Assembly: GCA_038260095.1 (NCBI GenBank)
Contig: JBBSOC010000003.1
Location: forward strand, 8,211 to 72,210
Reading direction: 5' to 3'
Length of the DNA: 64,000 bases
Source: QHCE01 sp038260095
GTDB lineage: Bacteria > Actinomycetota > Actinomycetes > Mycobacteriales > QHCE01
In this document: positions 52,848-61,757 of the stretch, piece after piece
Position numbering within the stretch: position 1 is the first letter of the stretch
Layout: the number at the start of each line of letters is the position of its first letter
Notes under the pieces: model-generated
Database searches by the model: none
Told to the model about the DNA's origin: nothing
Seen by the model: only the letters and a program-made list of their open reading frames with translations
Program-made: the position numbers and the translations under genes

Positions 52848-53785
52848 CGAGGGCTCCTTGCCGGATTAGTGAGCTCGCCGGCCGTGCTTGCCCGATACTG
52901 GACGGCGTCTCGGGTTAACTCCATGAATGCCTCTTCCAGCGAGGCCTGCTGCGGCGCCAGCTCGAACAAGGTCAGCGAATGAGCAGCGGCGATCTCTCCG
53001 ATCTGGTCGCAAGTCAGGCCGCTCACTTCCAGCACACCGGTCGAATCGCTGGCAACGCTGATATCTGGCCCGACCAACAGATCACGGAGGCCGCCTGCCT
53101 GTGGTGACCTCACCCGCACTGTGGTGGCGGAGGCCGCCTGTGTGAAGTCAGCTATGGGAACATCAGCGATCAACTTGCCACGGCCGACCACGATCACATG
53201 CTCGGCGGTGAGTGCCATCTCGCTCATCAGGTGTGAGGAGACGAACACGCTTTTTCCTTCTGCTGCCAGATCCTTGAGAAGGTTGCGAATCCATAGGATT
53301 CCTTCGGGATCCAGCCCGTTCGCTGGCTCGTCCAGGACCAGGATTTTAGGGTCACCTAGCAGAGCCAAGGCAAGACCTAGACGCTGCCCCATCCCGAGCG
53401 AGAAGCCGCCGGCCCGTTTTTTAGCTACCTCACGGAGCCCGACTAGGTCGATTACTTCATTGACGCGTTTGCGCCCAATTCCCGTAGTGGCAGCGAGCGC
53501 CCACAGATGGTTGTACGCCGTACGTCCAGTGTGGATCGCTCTGGCCTCTAACAGCGCCCCAACCTCACACAGCGGCGCCGTATGTTGGGCGTATGGGCGG
53601 CCGTTCACGGTGACCGCACCAGCGGTCGGGGCATCCAGACCCAAAATCATCCGCATGGTGGTGGATTTTCCGGCGCCGTTAGGGCCTAAAAACCCAGTGA
53701 CAATACCGGGTTTCACCGTAAAAGATAGATTGTCGACAGCGATCTTCTCGCCATACCGTTTCGTTAATCCTCGGGCTTCGATCAT
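52844..53785 (-). CDS. ABC transporter ATP-binding protein
   Basis: 313 residues from ATG 53785 (a frame to 53806 is open). Walker A FLGPNGAGKSTTMRMILG, signature SLGMGQRLGLALALLG, Walker B ILVLDEPANGLDPEG and H-loop VFVSSHLMSEM. The C-terminal 90 residues (LFELAPQQASLEEAFMELTR) are the DrrA/NatA-type accessory part. First gene of the transporter/two-component operon. Confidence 0.94.
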   Translation of the reverse strand: MIEARGLTKRYGEKIAVDNLSFTVKPGIVTGFLGPNGAGKSTTMRMILGLDAPTAGAVTVNGRPYAQHTAPLCEVGALLEARAIHTGRTAYNHLWALAATTGIGRKRVNEVIDLVGLREVAKKRAGGFSLGMGQRLGLALALLGDPKILVLDEPANGLDPEGILWIRNLLKDLAAEGKSVFVSSHLMSEMALTAEHVIVVGRGKLIADVPIADFTQAASATTVRVRSPQAGGLRDLLVGPDISVASDSTGVLEVSGLTCDQIGEIAAAHSLTLFELAPQQASLEEAFMELTRDAVQYRASTAGELTNPARSPR

Positions 53786-53806
53786 CGTGATACCTCTACT
53801 CCACAT

Positions 53807-53832
53807 GTCAGGGACATCCGAACATCCCTGAC
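53807..53832. promoter_or_regulatory. Inverted repeat upstream of the ABC/two-component operon
   Basis: GTCAGGGA (53807-53814) and TCCCTGAC (53825-53832) are exact reverse complements separated by 10 nt, 22-47 bp upstream of the ATPase start. Size and position fit a NarL/LuxR-family response-regulator site, i.e. autoregulation. Confidence 0.5.
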
Positions 53833-53944
53833 GCTACGCACAACCCGGAGCAATCGAATCAGCCCGAAGAGTGAAATTGCGACTCCTGGTATGCATCCAG
53901 CGATGTAGGTGACTACACCGCTGGAGGTAGCCGCTCCGCATGCA

Positions 53945-55876
53945 CTACGGCGCGGAAGATCGAGTGTGACGTGATACAGCGGGTGTTGGACGAGGGTCGA
54001 GTCGCCGCTCAACAAAAATGGCATGCCAGATGCAGAACACCAGCACCGTCCACACTTTGCGACTGTGGTCAGCCTCGCCTCGGCGATGCGACTCCAGCAG
54101 CGTGAGTACATACGGCAGATCTAACAGCTCATCGGCGCCGGAGGATTTCAGAATGTCTCGCGCCCACGGATACATCACGTCGGCGAGCCAGACCCGCGTC
54201 GGAACCGGGAAGCCGAGCTTAGGTCGGTTCACGATCTGCGGCGGCACAATTTCTTCCAGTGCGCGGCGTAGCGCATACTTCGTGGTGCCCTTATGCACTT
54301 TGAGTTCAGGTGGAATGGTGCGAGCCACATCGAAAACGCCGGTATCCAGAAACGGTACCCGAAGCTCCAAGGAATGCGCCATAGACATCCGGTCCGCCTT
54401 GACCAGAATGTCGCCGCGCAGCCAGGTGAACAAGTCCACGTACTGCATCTGAGTCATGGGATCGACGCCGGCGCTCGCGGCATAGTGCGGCGCCGTGACA
54501 TCGGTATAACGCACCGCCGGGTCGTACTGCTTGAGTAGTCGCTCCTTGTCAGTTTCGGTGAAGATACGAGCGTTGCCGCAATAGCGTTCGGTCAGCGGCG
54601 TGGTGCCGCGTTCCAGGAAGCTCTTGCCCCGCACCCCTTCGGGTATCAGCGCCGAGACTGCGCGGAGCCCTCGCTGGAGCGATCTCGGCAGGCCGCTCAG
54701 CGCTCGCAGCGAGGATGGCTCTTGGTAGATGGTGTAGCCGCCGAAGAACTCGTCGGCGCCCTCACCGGAAAGCACTACCGTAACGTGTTCGGCGGCTTTC
54801 TTCGCCACAAAGTACAGTGGTACCAGCGAAGGGTCAGCTATTGGGTCATCCAGGTGCCAAATGATGCGCGGCAGCGACTCCATCATGTCGGTGGCACTGA
54901 TCAGCGTGGGAATAGTGGTGACGTCCAACCAGCTCGCCGAGGTTTGGGCCACGGTAACCTCGGAATAGCCGTCGACTTCGTATCCGACCGTGAACGTGAG
55001 AATATCGGGCTTATGGCGGCGAGCAAGCGCCACGATTGCTGTCGAGTCGATGCCGCTAGACAGAAACGCCCCCACTGGCACTTCAGACTGCAAATGTAGC
55101 TCTACCGACTCCTCAAGGGCCTGCCGAATGCGCCGGTACAGGGCCTCTGGGTCATCGGTAGTTGTAGGCACGAACTCGGGGCGGAAGTACCGTTGCCGGC
55201 GCAGGGGTTCATCGATAGCTTCCGGGTTGTACGTGAACGACTCACCAGACTCGATTCGGCTGATTCCCACGTGCAATGTGTGGGGTTCGGGTACGTACTG
55301 CAGAGTCAGATAGTGTGAGAGCGCGGCGCGATCGATGCCTGCATCCCCCGAGTCTGCTGACGGCGCGAATGGCAGCACCGATTTCTTCTCACTGCCCAGA
55401 TACAAGCCATCGTTGGTGAGTACGTAATGCAGTGGCTTTATCCCGAACTGGTCTCGCGCGCCGAATGCGACGCGCTGCTGCCGGTCCCAAATAACGAACG
55501 CGAACATGCCTCGCAAGCGGCGCACACAATCGGCGCCCCAATGGTGGTACGCGGCGGCGACGACCTCGCTGTCGCCCTCGGTGGCGAACTCGGCGTCGTG
55601 CTGCTCAATCAGCTCTTTGCGCAGCTGTAGATAGTTGTAAATCTCGCCGTTGAACGTGATGACGTACCTGCCATCGGCGTACTCTAACGGCTGGTGAGAG
55701 TGCACCACGTCAATGATGGACAGCCGTTTGAAGCCCAGCACCACGTCATCACCACAAATGGAGACTCCGGTCTCGTCCGGGCCCCGGTGGTGAATCAGCT
55801 CCAGCGCCTCTGCGATGGAGTTTCTATGCTTTTGCGCCTGACCCTGGGAACTGATGAAAGTGAGCAATCCACACAT
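53945..55876 (-). CDS. asnB: Asparagine synthase (glutamine-hydrolysing)
   Basis: 643 residues. N-terminal nucleophile MCGLLTFIS (Cys2), glutaminase motifs HHRGPDETG and FNGEIYNYLQLR; synthetase P-loop AFLSSGIDSTAIVALAR, LSGEGADEFFGGY and LELRVPFLD. Makes asparagine (in relatives, also amidates cell-wall DAP). Monocistronic; the 5' end faces a divergent antitoxin gene. Confidence 0.96.
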   Translation of the reverse strand: MCGLLTFISSQGQAQKHRNSIAEALELIHHRGPDETGVSICGDDVVLGFKRLSIIDVVHSHQPLEYADGRYVITFNGEIYNYLQLRKELIEQHDAEFATEGDSEVVAAAYHHWGADCVRRLRGMFAFVIWDRQQRVAFGARDQFGIKPLHYVLTNDGLYLGSEKKSVLPFAPSADSGDAGIDRAALSHYLTLQYVPEPHTLHVGISRIESGESFTYNPEAIDEPLRRQRYFRPEFVPTTTDDPEALYRRIRQALEESVELHLQSEVPVGAFLSSGIDSTAIVALARRHKPDILTFTVGYEVDGYSEVTVAQTSASWLDVTTIPTLISATDMMESLPRIIWHLDDPIADPSLVPLYFVAKKAAEHVTVVLSGEGADEFFGGYTIYQEPSSLRALSGLPRSLQRGLRAVSALIPEGVRGKSFLERGTTPLTERYCGNARIFTETDKERLLKQYDPAVRYTDVTAPHYAASAGVDPMTQMQYVDLFTWLRGDILVKADRMSMAHSLELRVPFLDTGVFDVARTIPPELKVHKGTTKYALRRALEEIVPPQIVNRPKLGFPVPTRVWLADVMYPWARDILKSSGADELLDLPYVLTLLESHRRGEADHSRKVWTVLVFCIWHAIFVERRLDPRPTPAVSRHTRSSAP

Positions 55877-55968
55877 GGCGGTAATCTTGTCACCGCAGCG
55901 CGAGGTTACTGCTTTCGGACCCTAGGGCACTCGCATCCAGGAGCATAGGGCTGGATGAGAGGAGTACA

Positions 55969-56268
55969 ATGACGGGTATGAATAACCCTACGGGGGTACT
56001 ATCCGCCGACGATCTTCATAGCGCCGTCACCCATGCGGCATGTTGGGAACAGGCAGTCCTGCGCGTCGCAGGTGGAGAGACCGTTCCAGTAATAGCGCAT
56101 GGCAAACATGTCGCTGATGTCGTTCCATCGGGCACTCTTGAACAGCTTCGGGAGACCATTGAGGTGTTGTCTGACACCGAGGCGATACGCGCACTTGGCG
56201 ATACTGAAACTGTCGCTGTCGGTCGCCAAGAACTCCGCGCTTTGATGGCTGACCGAGCTAGTGAATGA
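55969..56268 (+). CDS. Phd-type antitoxin
   Basis: 99 residues. VLRVAGGETVPVIAHGKHVADVVPSG has the Phd strand-turn-strand (quoted here only as the segment around residues 31-55); the C-terminus (IRALGDTETVAVGRQELRAL) is the usual flexible tail. A MTGM start gives two possible ATGs. Followed by a frameshifted RelE gene whose GTG overlaps the stop. Confidence 0.75.
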   Translation: MTGMNNPTGVLSADDLHSAVTHAACWEQAVLRVAGGETVPVIAHGKHVADVVPSGTLEQLRETIEVLSDTEAIRALGDTETVAVGRQELRALMADRASE

Positions 56269-56544
56269 AAAATTCCCATACGAGGTCGCCCTCAACCGGA
56301 CAACGCGTCACGCACTTGCTGAAGTTCTGCCATCCGATGTGGCCTTTAAAGCAGCCGAGTTTATAGCTGGCCGCTAGGTGACAATCCCTATCGAGTCGGC
56401 AAGGAGCTGAATCCTCCGTTAGAGGGCATCTTTTCTGCTCGCATAATGCGCGATTGGCGGCTCCTATATGTGATTGATGAGGATAATCGGCGCGTCACCG
56501 TACGCGACATACGGCATCGTCGCAATGCTTACCACACGTCCTGA
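56261..56544 (+). pseudogene. Frameshifted RelE-family toxin
   Basis: GTG 56261 opens NEKFPYEVALNRTTRHALAE and SDVAFKAAEFIAGR, then TAG at 56375. One base over, GDNPYRVGKELNPPLEGIFS and RDWRLLYVIDEDNRRVTVRD complete a RelE fold to TGA at 56542. A single missing base after the FIAGR codons would restore a 94-residue toxin. The antitoxin upstream is intact. Confidence 0.8.
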
Positions 56545-56572
56545 ATCGTCAACGAACAGATACGGTAGAACC

Positions 56573-58003
56573 GTGCCAAAACGTAAGCTCCCCGCGCCGC
56601 TCACCGAGCTGATGTCACGCGGCTGGACCGAGCCAAGCAGCTCCGACACCACGCTGGTGAGCGGCGCTGACCACCATGCAAGGGCCCGCGTAGCGCTCTG
56701 CGCGGCGTTTGAGGGCTGGGCGTTGGTAATTCCCACCGGAGGTTCGAAAGTACGCAATAACGATGCCGAATACGACTTTCGACCCGGCTCAGAGTTTGCT
56801 TACCTTACCGGCCACTACGAGCCTGATGCTGTGCTAGTGCTCTCCCCTGTCGACAACGGTCATGAGGCCACGCTGTACCTGCGGCCCCGTGCCGACCGGA
56901 GCAAACCCGAATTTTTCACCAGCTACCACGGTGAGCTATGGACTGGACCACGGCTCACGCTAGCGCAGCAGCAAGCTCGGCTAGGCATGCTATGCGCGGA
57001 CCTTGTGGACCTACCGGATGCGCTGGCTAAGCTCGATCCGCATTACACCGCGGTGTTGCGCGGCTTGGACGATCAGATCGATACCGCGCTCACAGCGATC
57101 GAAAGTTCAGACGGTGGCCGGGACGGCGAGCTTACCCAAGTGCTCGCCGAGCTGCGATTGGTTAAAAATGAGTGGGAGATACAGCAGCTCGGCGACGCGA
57201 TCTCAACCACGCTGCGCGGGTTCGCTGATGTGGTGCGAGCGCTACCAGCTGACCAACCCAGCCCCGAGCGCTTGGTGGAAGGGATATTCCGGCTGCGGGC
57301 CCGACTCGACGGAAACACCGAAGGTTACGGCACGATCGCAGCTGCAGGAGCCCATGCCTGCACGTTGCACTGGGTGCGCAACACTGGCCTCTGCCGCCCC
57401 GGCGAGCTATTACTGCTGGACGCTGGTGTAGAGAACGCCCACTTATACACTGCCGATATCACCCGCACTCTTCCGATCAGCGGCGAATTCACGCCTGCGC
57501 AGCGGCAGATCTACGACATCGTGTACGCAGCGCAGCAGACTACTATTGCCGCTATTAAGCCCGGCGCACGGTGGTCGACTGTAGCGAGGACCTGCGCTCG
57601 CGTGCTCGCTGAGGGGCTTGCGGGACTCGATATCTTGCCAGTGCCTCCTAAGCAGGCACTGCGCTCAGACAACCAAACCTATCGCCGGTGGACGCTGCAT
57701 GGCTTCGGCCACATGCTTGGGCTCGACGTGCACGACTGTGATCACGCGCGCAAGGAGATTTACCGAAGCGGAAAACTCAAGGCGGGCTATGTGCTCACCG
57801 TGGAGCCGGGACTATATTTCCAACCCGACGATGAACTGGTGCCACCTCAGTATCGGGGCATCGGCGTACGGATCGAAGACAACGTTCTGGTGACTGTTGA
57901 AGGCTGCCGGGTGCTCTCGAGTGCATTGCCCAGCGAACCGGAGGCACTGCTGGCGTGGATGCGCGAGCTGCGTGCCCAGCCGACAGCACTTCCTATTTAC
58001 TGA
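56573..58003 (+). CDS. pepP: Xaa-Pro aminopeptidase, M24B family
   Basis: 476 residues from GTG 56573 (upstream in-frame starts would lie inside the RelE remnant). N-terminal AMP_N domain (GSEFAYLTGHYEPDAVLVLS) and pita-bread metalloprotease domain with ligands in LLLDAGVENAHLYTADITRT, HGFGHMLGLDVHD, TVEPGLYF and RIEDNVLV. Removes N-terminal residues ahead of proline; Mn-dependent. Confidence 0.94.
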   Translation: MPKRKLPAPLTELMSRGWTEPSSSDTTLVSGADHHARARVALCAAFEGWALVIPTGGSKVRNNDAEYDFRPGSEFAYLTGHYEPDAVLVLSPVDNGHEATLYLRPRADRSKPEFFTSYHGELWTGPRLTLAQQQARLGMLCADLVDLPDALAKLDPHYTAVLRGLDDQIDTALTAIESSDGGRDGELTQVLAELRLVKNEWEIQQLGDAISTTLRGFADVVRALPADQPSPERLVEGIFRLRARLDGNTEGYGTIAAAGAHACTLHWVRNTGLCRPGELLLLDAGVENAHLYTADITRTLPISGEFTPAQRQIYDIVYAAQQTTIAAIKPGARWSTVARTCARVLAEGLAGLDILPVPPKQALRSDNQTYRRWTLHGFGHMLGLDVHDCDHARKEIYRSGKLKAGYVLTVEPGLYFQPDDELVPPQYRGIGVRIEDNVLVTVEGCRVLSSALPSEPEALLAWMRELRAQPTALPIY

Positions 58004-58087
58004 AACCGCGCACAGCAATCTGTGTATACCAGTGCCAATTGTGGAAAGACAGTGACGCTATTTCGGCCGGCACTACCCTCCGTATTC

Positions 58088-58276
58088 GTGAAGGTCAGGG
58101 ATGTGCTCACTCTGTTGAGAACACATGGATGGCACGTCGTTCGCACAAGAGGAAGCCATCGTCAGCTGCATCACACGGCTCAAAAAGGTACAGTTACTGT
58201 GGCTGGGAAGCTAAGTGTCGACGTGCCGCCCGGAACCCTGGCGAACATTTTGCGCCAAGCCGGGTTGAAGAGATAA
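58088..58276 (+). CDS. hicA: HicA-type mRNA interferase toxin
   Basis: 62 residues from GTG 58088: KVRDVLTLLRTHGWHVVRTR, GSHRQLHH (catalytic His in GSHxxxxH context), GTVTVAGKLSVDVPPGTLAN and ILRQAGL. Double-stranded RNA-binding-like fold. The HicA-first order is the common one. Earlier in-frame starts (58022) would overlap the pepP tail region and add no HicA sequence. Confidence 0.88.
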   Translation: MKVRDVLTLLRTHGWHVVRTRGSHRQLHHTAQKGTVTVAGKLSVDVPPGTLANILRQAGLKR

Positions 58277-58293
58277 AGGTTTGGTGACCGACG

Positions 58294-58524
58294 ATGAATA
58301 GACCCCACTACCTTGCAGTGATCGAGGAAGGCCCCTCTAGTTTTGGGGCCTACTCTCCAGACCTACCTGGCGTTGTGGCTGTTGGAGAAACTCGACAAGA
58401 ATGTGAGCGGCTCATCAGCGAAGCAATTGCTTTTCATATAGAGGGAATGGTCGAACTCGGCGAATCTGTTCCGAAACCGCATAGTAGGACCATTAACGTT
58501 CCCTACAGTCAACCAGTTGCTTAG
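58294..58524 (+). CDS. hicB: HicB-type antitoxin
   Basis: 76 residues: YLAVIEEGPSSFGAYSPDLP, GVVAVGETRQECERLISEAI and FHIEGMVELGESVP are the partial RNase-H-like HicB fold. No C-terminal DNA-binding domain is present, so repression may need another factor or not occur. 17 bp after hicA. Confidence 0.9.
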   Translation: MNRPHYLAVIEEGPSSFGAYSPDLPGVVAVGETRQECERLISEAIAFHIEGMVELGESVPKPHSRTINVPYSQPVA

Positions 58525-58581
58525 CACACCATTGCTTATCGTCTGAAGCCTGCGGCAACCCATGTGACACAGGAGATCTCG

Positions 58582-60075
58582 ATGAGCACAGCGATATCCG
58601 CTCTCCGTGAACGTAGCGTGATCGGGGCGGTCAACAAAAACCTCTATGTTGGTGGGGCGTGGCGGCCAGCTAGCGATGGTGGCACGCTGCCGGTGTATGA
58701 CCCTTCTACAAATGCGGTGCTCTGCGAAGTCGCCGACGCCACTCCCGCTGATGGTCGGGCCGCGCTGGAAGCCGCAGTACGCGTCCAGCGGGACTGGGCT
58801 GCCCATCCGCCCCGCGAACGCGGCGAAATCCTGCGCCGCGGCTACGAGCTCATGATGCAACGCCAAGACGACCTCGCGCTACTGATGACGTTGGAGATGG
58901 GCAAACCGCTCACCGAATCCAAAGCCGAGATCACCTACGCCGCAGAGTTTTTCCGCTGGTTTGCCGAAGAAGCCGTACGCATCGATGGCGGATACGCCAC
59001 CGCCCCTAACGGCGCCGGACGGCTCCTAGTCATGCGCCAACCGGTGGGACCGGTCGTCCTGATCACACCGTGGAATTTTCCTGCGGCCATGGGGACCCGC
59101 AAGATAGGCCCAGCCGTCGCCGCCGGTTGCAGCATGGTGATGAAACCAGCTGCTCAGACCCCGCTATCGATGTTGGCTCTAGCCGAGATTCTCGCTGAAG
59201 CCGGACTGCCCGACGGCGTGCTCAACGTGATCACCACCAGCAACCCCAGCGATGTCATATCGCCCCTCCTTGCCGACGGGCGGGCACGCAAACTTTCCTT
59301 CACTGGCTCGACCGAGGTAGGCCGCGTGCTACTCAAGCAATGCGCGGACAAGGTCCTACGAACTTCCATGGAACTTGGTGGTAACGCGCCCTTCCTGGTT
59401 TTCGAGGATGCCGATCTCGACGCCGCGGTGGATGGAGCCATAACCGCGAAGATGCGCAACATTGGCGAAGCTTGCACTGCCGCCAACCGATTTTACGTGC
59501 AGCGGCCCATCGCCGAGCAGTTTGCGCAGCGTTTCACCGAGCGGATGGCGAAGTTGCCGATCGGGCGAGGCACTGAAGACGGTGTAGTGGTCGGACCGCT
59601 GATTAACGCGGCCGCCGTGGACAAGGTTCACGAACTCGTCGTTGATGCCAAACAACACGGCGCCCAGGTACTTACCGGAGGAAAAGCGATTACAGGCAAA
59701 GGCCATTTCTACCCGCCGACTGTGCTGTTCGGCGTGAATGCTTCCACGCGCATGGCTCGGGAGGAAATCTTTGGGCCAGTGGCACCCATCAGCATTTTCG
59801 ACACCGAAGATGAAGCGATCAATGCCGCCAATAACACTGAGTTCGGGCTGGTCAGCTACGTTTACACCACAGATTTACAGCGCTGCCTGCGGGTGTGCGA
59901 GCGGCTGGAGGCCGGCATGATCGGACTGAACCAAGGCACCGTCTCCAACCCTGCCGCGCCGTTTGGCGGAATCAAAGAATCCGGCCTAGGCCGCGAAGGC
60001 GGCCGCACTGGAATCGATGAATACTTGGAGACTAAGTACGTGGCCGTGGCACTACCGCAGAGCGTCCGCCGCTAG
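58582..60075 (+). CDS. gabD: Succinate-semialdehyde dehydrogenase-like NAD(P)+ aldehyde dehydrogenase
   Basis: 497 residues from ATG 58582 (AGGAGA 5 nt upstream; GTG 58564 is less likely). Motifs: VLITPWNFPAAMGTRKIGPA, SFTGSTEVGRVLLKQC, general-base Glu in SMELGGNAPFLVF, catalytic Cys298 in GEACTAANRFYV, and EEIFGPVAPI. Sequence pattern is closest to GabD-type SSADH; substrate specificity is inferred. Confidence 0.88.
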   Translation: MSTAISALRERSVIGAVNKNLYVGGAWRPASDGGTLPVYDPSTNAVLCEVADATPADGRAALEAAVRVQRDWAAHPPRERGEILRRGYELMMQRQDDLALLMTLEMGKPLTESKAEITYAAEFFRWFAEEAVRIDGGYATAPNGAGRLLVMRQPVGPVVLITPWNFPAAMGTRKIGPAVAAGCSMVMKPAAQTPLSMLALAEILAEAGLPDGVLNVITTSNPSDVISPLLADGRARKLSFTGSTEVGRVLLKQCADKVLRTSMELGGNAPFLVFEDADLDAAVDGAITAKMRNIGEACTAANRFYVQRPIAEQFAQRFTERMAKLPIGRGTEDGVVVGPLINAAAVDKVHELVVDAKQHGAQVLTGGKAITGKGHFYPPTVLFGVNASTRMAREEIFGPVAPISIFDTEDEAINAANNTEFGLVSYVYTTDLQRCLRVCERLEAGMIGLNQGTVSNPAAPFGGIKESGLGREGGRTGIDEYLETKYVAVALPQSVRR

Positions 60076-60102
60076 CGACAAGAACGAGAAGATCGGGCTT
60101 AC

Positions 60103-60951
60103 TTACCTGTTAGCGGATCTAGCACGCAAGCTTTGTGCGGAGGCATATAAGCACAGCGCGGCGGCTACTCCGAGGTTCAAGCTTTCCGCGCGACCATAGA
60201 TCGGGATACGCACGCGGTGGTCGGCCTGCTCCAACAGCTCTGGAGCCAGACCGCGAGCTTCGTTGCCAAATAGCCAGGCTGTTGGCCGTGACAGCTCGCC
60301 GCCGCGTGACAGGTCATACACGCTCACCGCCGCGCGAGCATCGGCCGCCAACACCTGGAGCCCCGCACTACGCAACGCCGTAATCGTGTCGCTAGAAGGC
60401 TCCCCCCGTACCAGCGTCGGGTGGAACACGCTCCCCGCGCTGGCGCGCACACATTTACCGTTGTAAGGATCCACACTGTCGGCACTAAAAATGACCGCGT
60501 CCGCCCCGGCCGCGTCAGCCGCTCGCAGCACTGTACCCGCGTTACCCGGGTCTTGGATCTGGTCCAGCACTGCCACAAAACTAGCGGACTCAAGGTTAGT
60601 CAACCTTTTGCACAACTGCTCAAGGCTGACATCGACATGGCCGCAGACCGCTACCAGGTGCTGTGGCGTTACCGTCTCGCTGAGCCGGCTCATGGCTTGC
60701 GGGTCAGCGAGACGCACTGGCACCTGTGAGGCATGAGCATCAGCCAACAGCTGGGGATGAGCGTTCAGTGCATCCCGCGTGCCGTACAGCACCCGGACGA
60801 CCGCACAGTCCAACGCAGCTGCGACAGCTTGCGGTCCCTCAGCAAGGAACTCAGCGCGCTGGTCGCGCCATTTGCGGCGGGTGAGCCGAACAGCTTCGAG
60901 AATCGAAGAACTACGTGGGCCGAGAGTTTCACCACTCGACACCATTATCAC
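60103..60951 (-). CDS. TrmH/SpoU-family RNA 2'-O-methyltransferase
   Basis: 282 residues. An N-terminal RNA-binding domain (RKWRDQRAEFLAEGPQAVAA) precedes the knotted SPOUT domain: VLDQIQDPGNAGTVLRAADA, PYNGKCVRASAGSVFHP, RPTAWLFGNEARGL and RIPIYGRAESLNLGVAAAL. Position after rplT matches Rv1644 (tsnR-annotated), but the exact rRNA target is not known. MIM start gives two ATGs. Confidence 0.9.
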   Translation of the reverse strand: MIMVSSGETLGPRSSSILEAVRLTRRKWRDQRAEFLAEGPQAVAAALDCAVVRVLYGTRDALNAHPQLLADAHASQVPVRLADPQAMSRLSETVTPQHLVAVCGHVDVSLEQLCKRLTNLESASFVAVLDQIQDPGNAGTVLRAADAAGADAVIFSADSVDPYNGKCVRASAGSVFHPTLVRGEPSSDTITALRSAGLQVLAADARAAVSVYDLSRGGELSRPTAWLFGNEARGLAPELLEQADHRVRIPIYGRAESLNLGVAAALCLYASAQSLRARSANR

Positions 60952-60978
60952 CCGTCGCTAAGGAAGCCCGCCGTAGCC

Positions 60979-61374
60979 TTAAACGTCAGCCGTCGCTTGA
61001 GTTGTTGAGGCTGGAGCCTCCCCGATGGCCACTCGTGCGGCTGCCACCAACGTTTGGAAGGTTTCGGGATCGTTCACAGCAAGGTCGGCGAGAATCTTGC
61101 GATCCACTTCAATCTCGGCTAGGCGCAGACCTTGAATCAACCGGTTATATGTGAGGCCGCCCTCGCGCGCCGCGGCATTAATCCGAGTGATCCACAGCCT
61201 ACGGAATTGGCCCTTGCGGTCCTTGCGGTCACGATAGGCGTACGTAAACGAGTGCAGTAGCTGCTCTTTGGCTTTGCGGTACAGACGCGACCGCTGACCC
61301 CGATAGCCTTTTGCAAGCTTGAGAACGCTACGACGTTTTTTGTGGGCGTTAACCGCCCTTTTTACCCGTGCCAC
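60979..61374 (-). CDS. rplT: 50S ribosomal protein L20
   Basis: 131 residues: VKRAVNAHKKRRSVLKLAKG, RGQRSRLYRKAKEQLLHSFT, RKGQFRRLWITRINAAARE, GLTYNRLIQGLRLAEIEVDR. Basic N-terminal RNA-binding extension. Last ribosomal gene of infC-rpmI-rplT. In many bacteria L20 represses this operon through the leader. Confidence 0.98.
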   Translation of the reverse strand: MARVKRAVNAHKKRRSVLKLAKGYRGQRSRLYRKAKEQLLHSFTYAYRDRKDRKGQFRRLWITRINAAAREGGLTYNRLIQGLRLAEIEVDRKILADLAVNDPETFQTLVAAARVAIGEAPASTTQATADV

Positions 61375-61479
61375 CGCTTAATACCTACTTCGCTGTCGTG
61401 TCTAATACATGATGCGGCAGTGGTGTTCAACTACCGCTGTCAACCCGTGAGGTGATGTCACCTCGGCTCGGCCGGCCGG

Positions 61480-61683
61480 CTAACCAGCCAGCAGCTTGCG
61501 CATGCGTTTCACATCGGCTGAAGCGACACCGGTACGGCCATCCAGACGACGAGTCCGTTTACTGGATTTGTGCTCCAGTAAGTGGCGCCGGCCAGCTTTC
61601 TGCCGTTTCAGCTTCCCACTGCCGGTGAGCTTGAAGCGCTTGCTCGCGCCACTATGGGATTTTTGCTTCGGTCCCCTGGCCAT
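61480..61683 (-). CDS. rpmI: 50S ribosomal protein L35
   Basis: 67 residues: KSHSGASKRFKLTGSGKLKR, QKAGRRHLLEHKSSKRTRRL. The N-terminus MARGPKQKSHSG replaces the more usual MPKMKTHSG. Between infC and rplT on the minus strand. Confidence 0.97.
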   Translation of the reverse strand: MARGPKQKSHSGASKRFKLTGSGKLKRQKAGRRHLLEHKSSKRTRRLDGRTGVASADVKRMRKLLAG

Positions 61684-61757
61684 TGCTTACTCCGTGTTCT
61701 ATCTGCTTGGCTGATCTAAACCAGCCAAGGGTCGTGAATTGTTCCTGCTCTATACGA

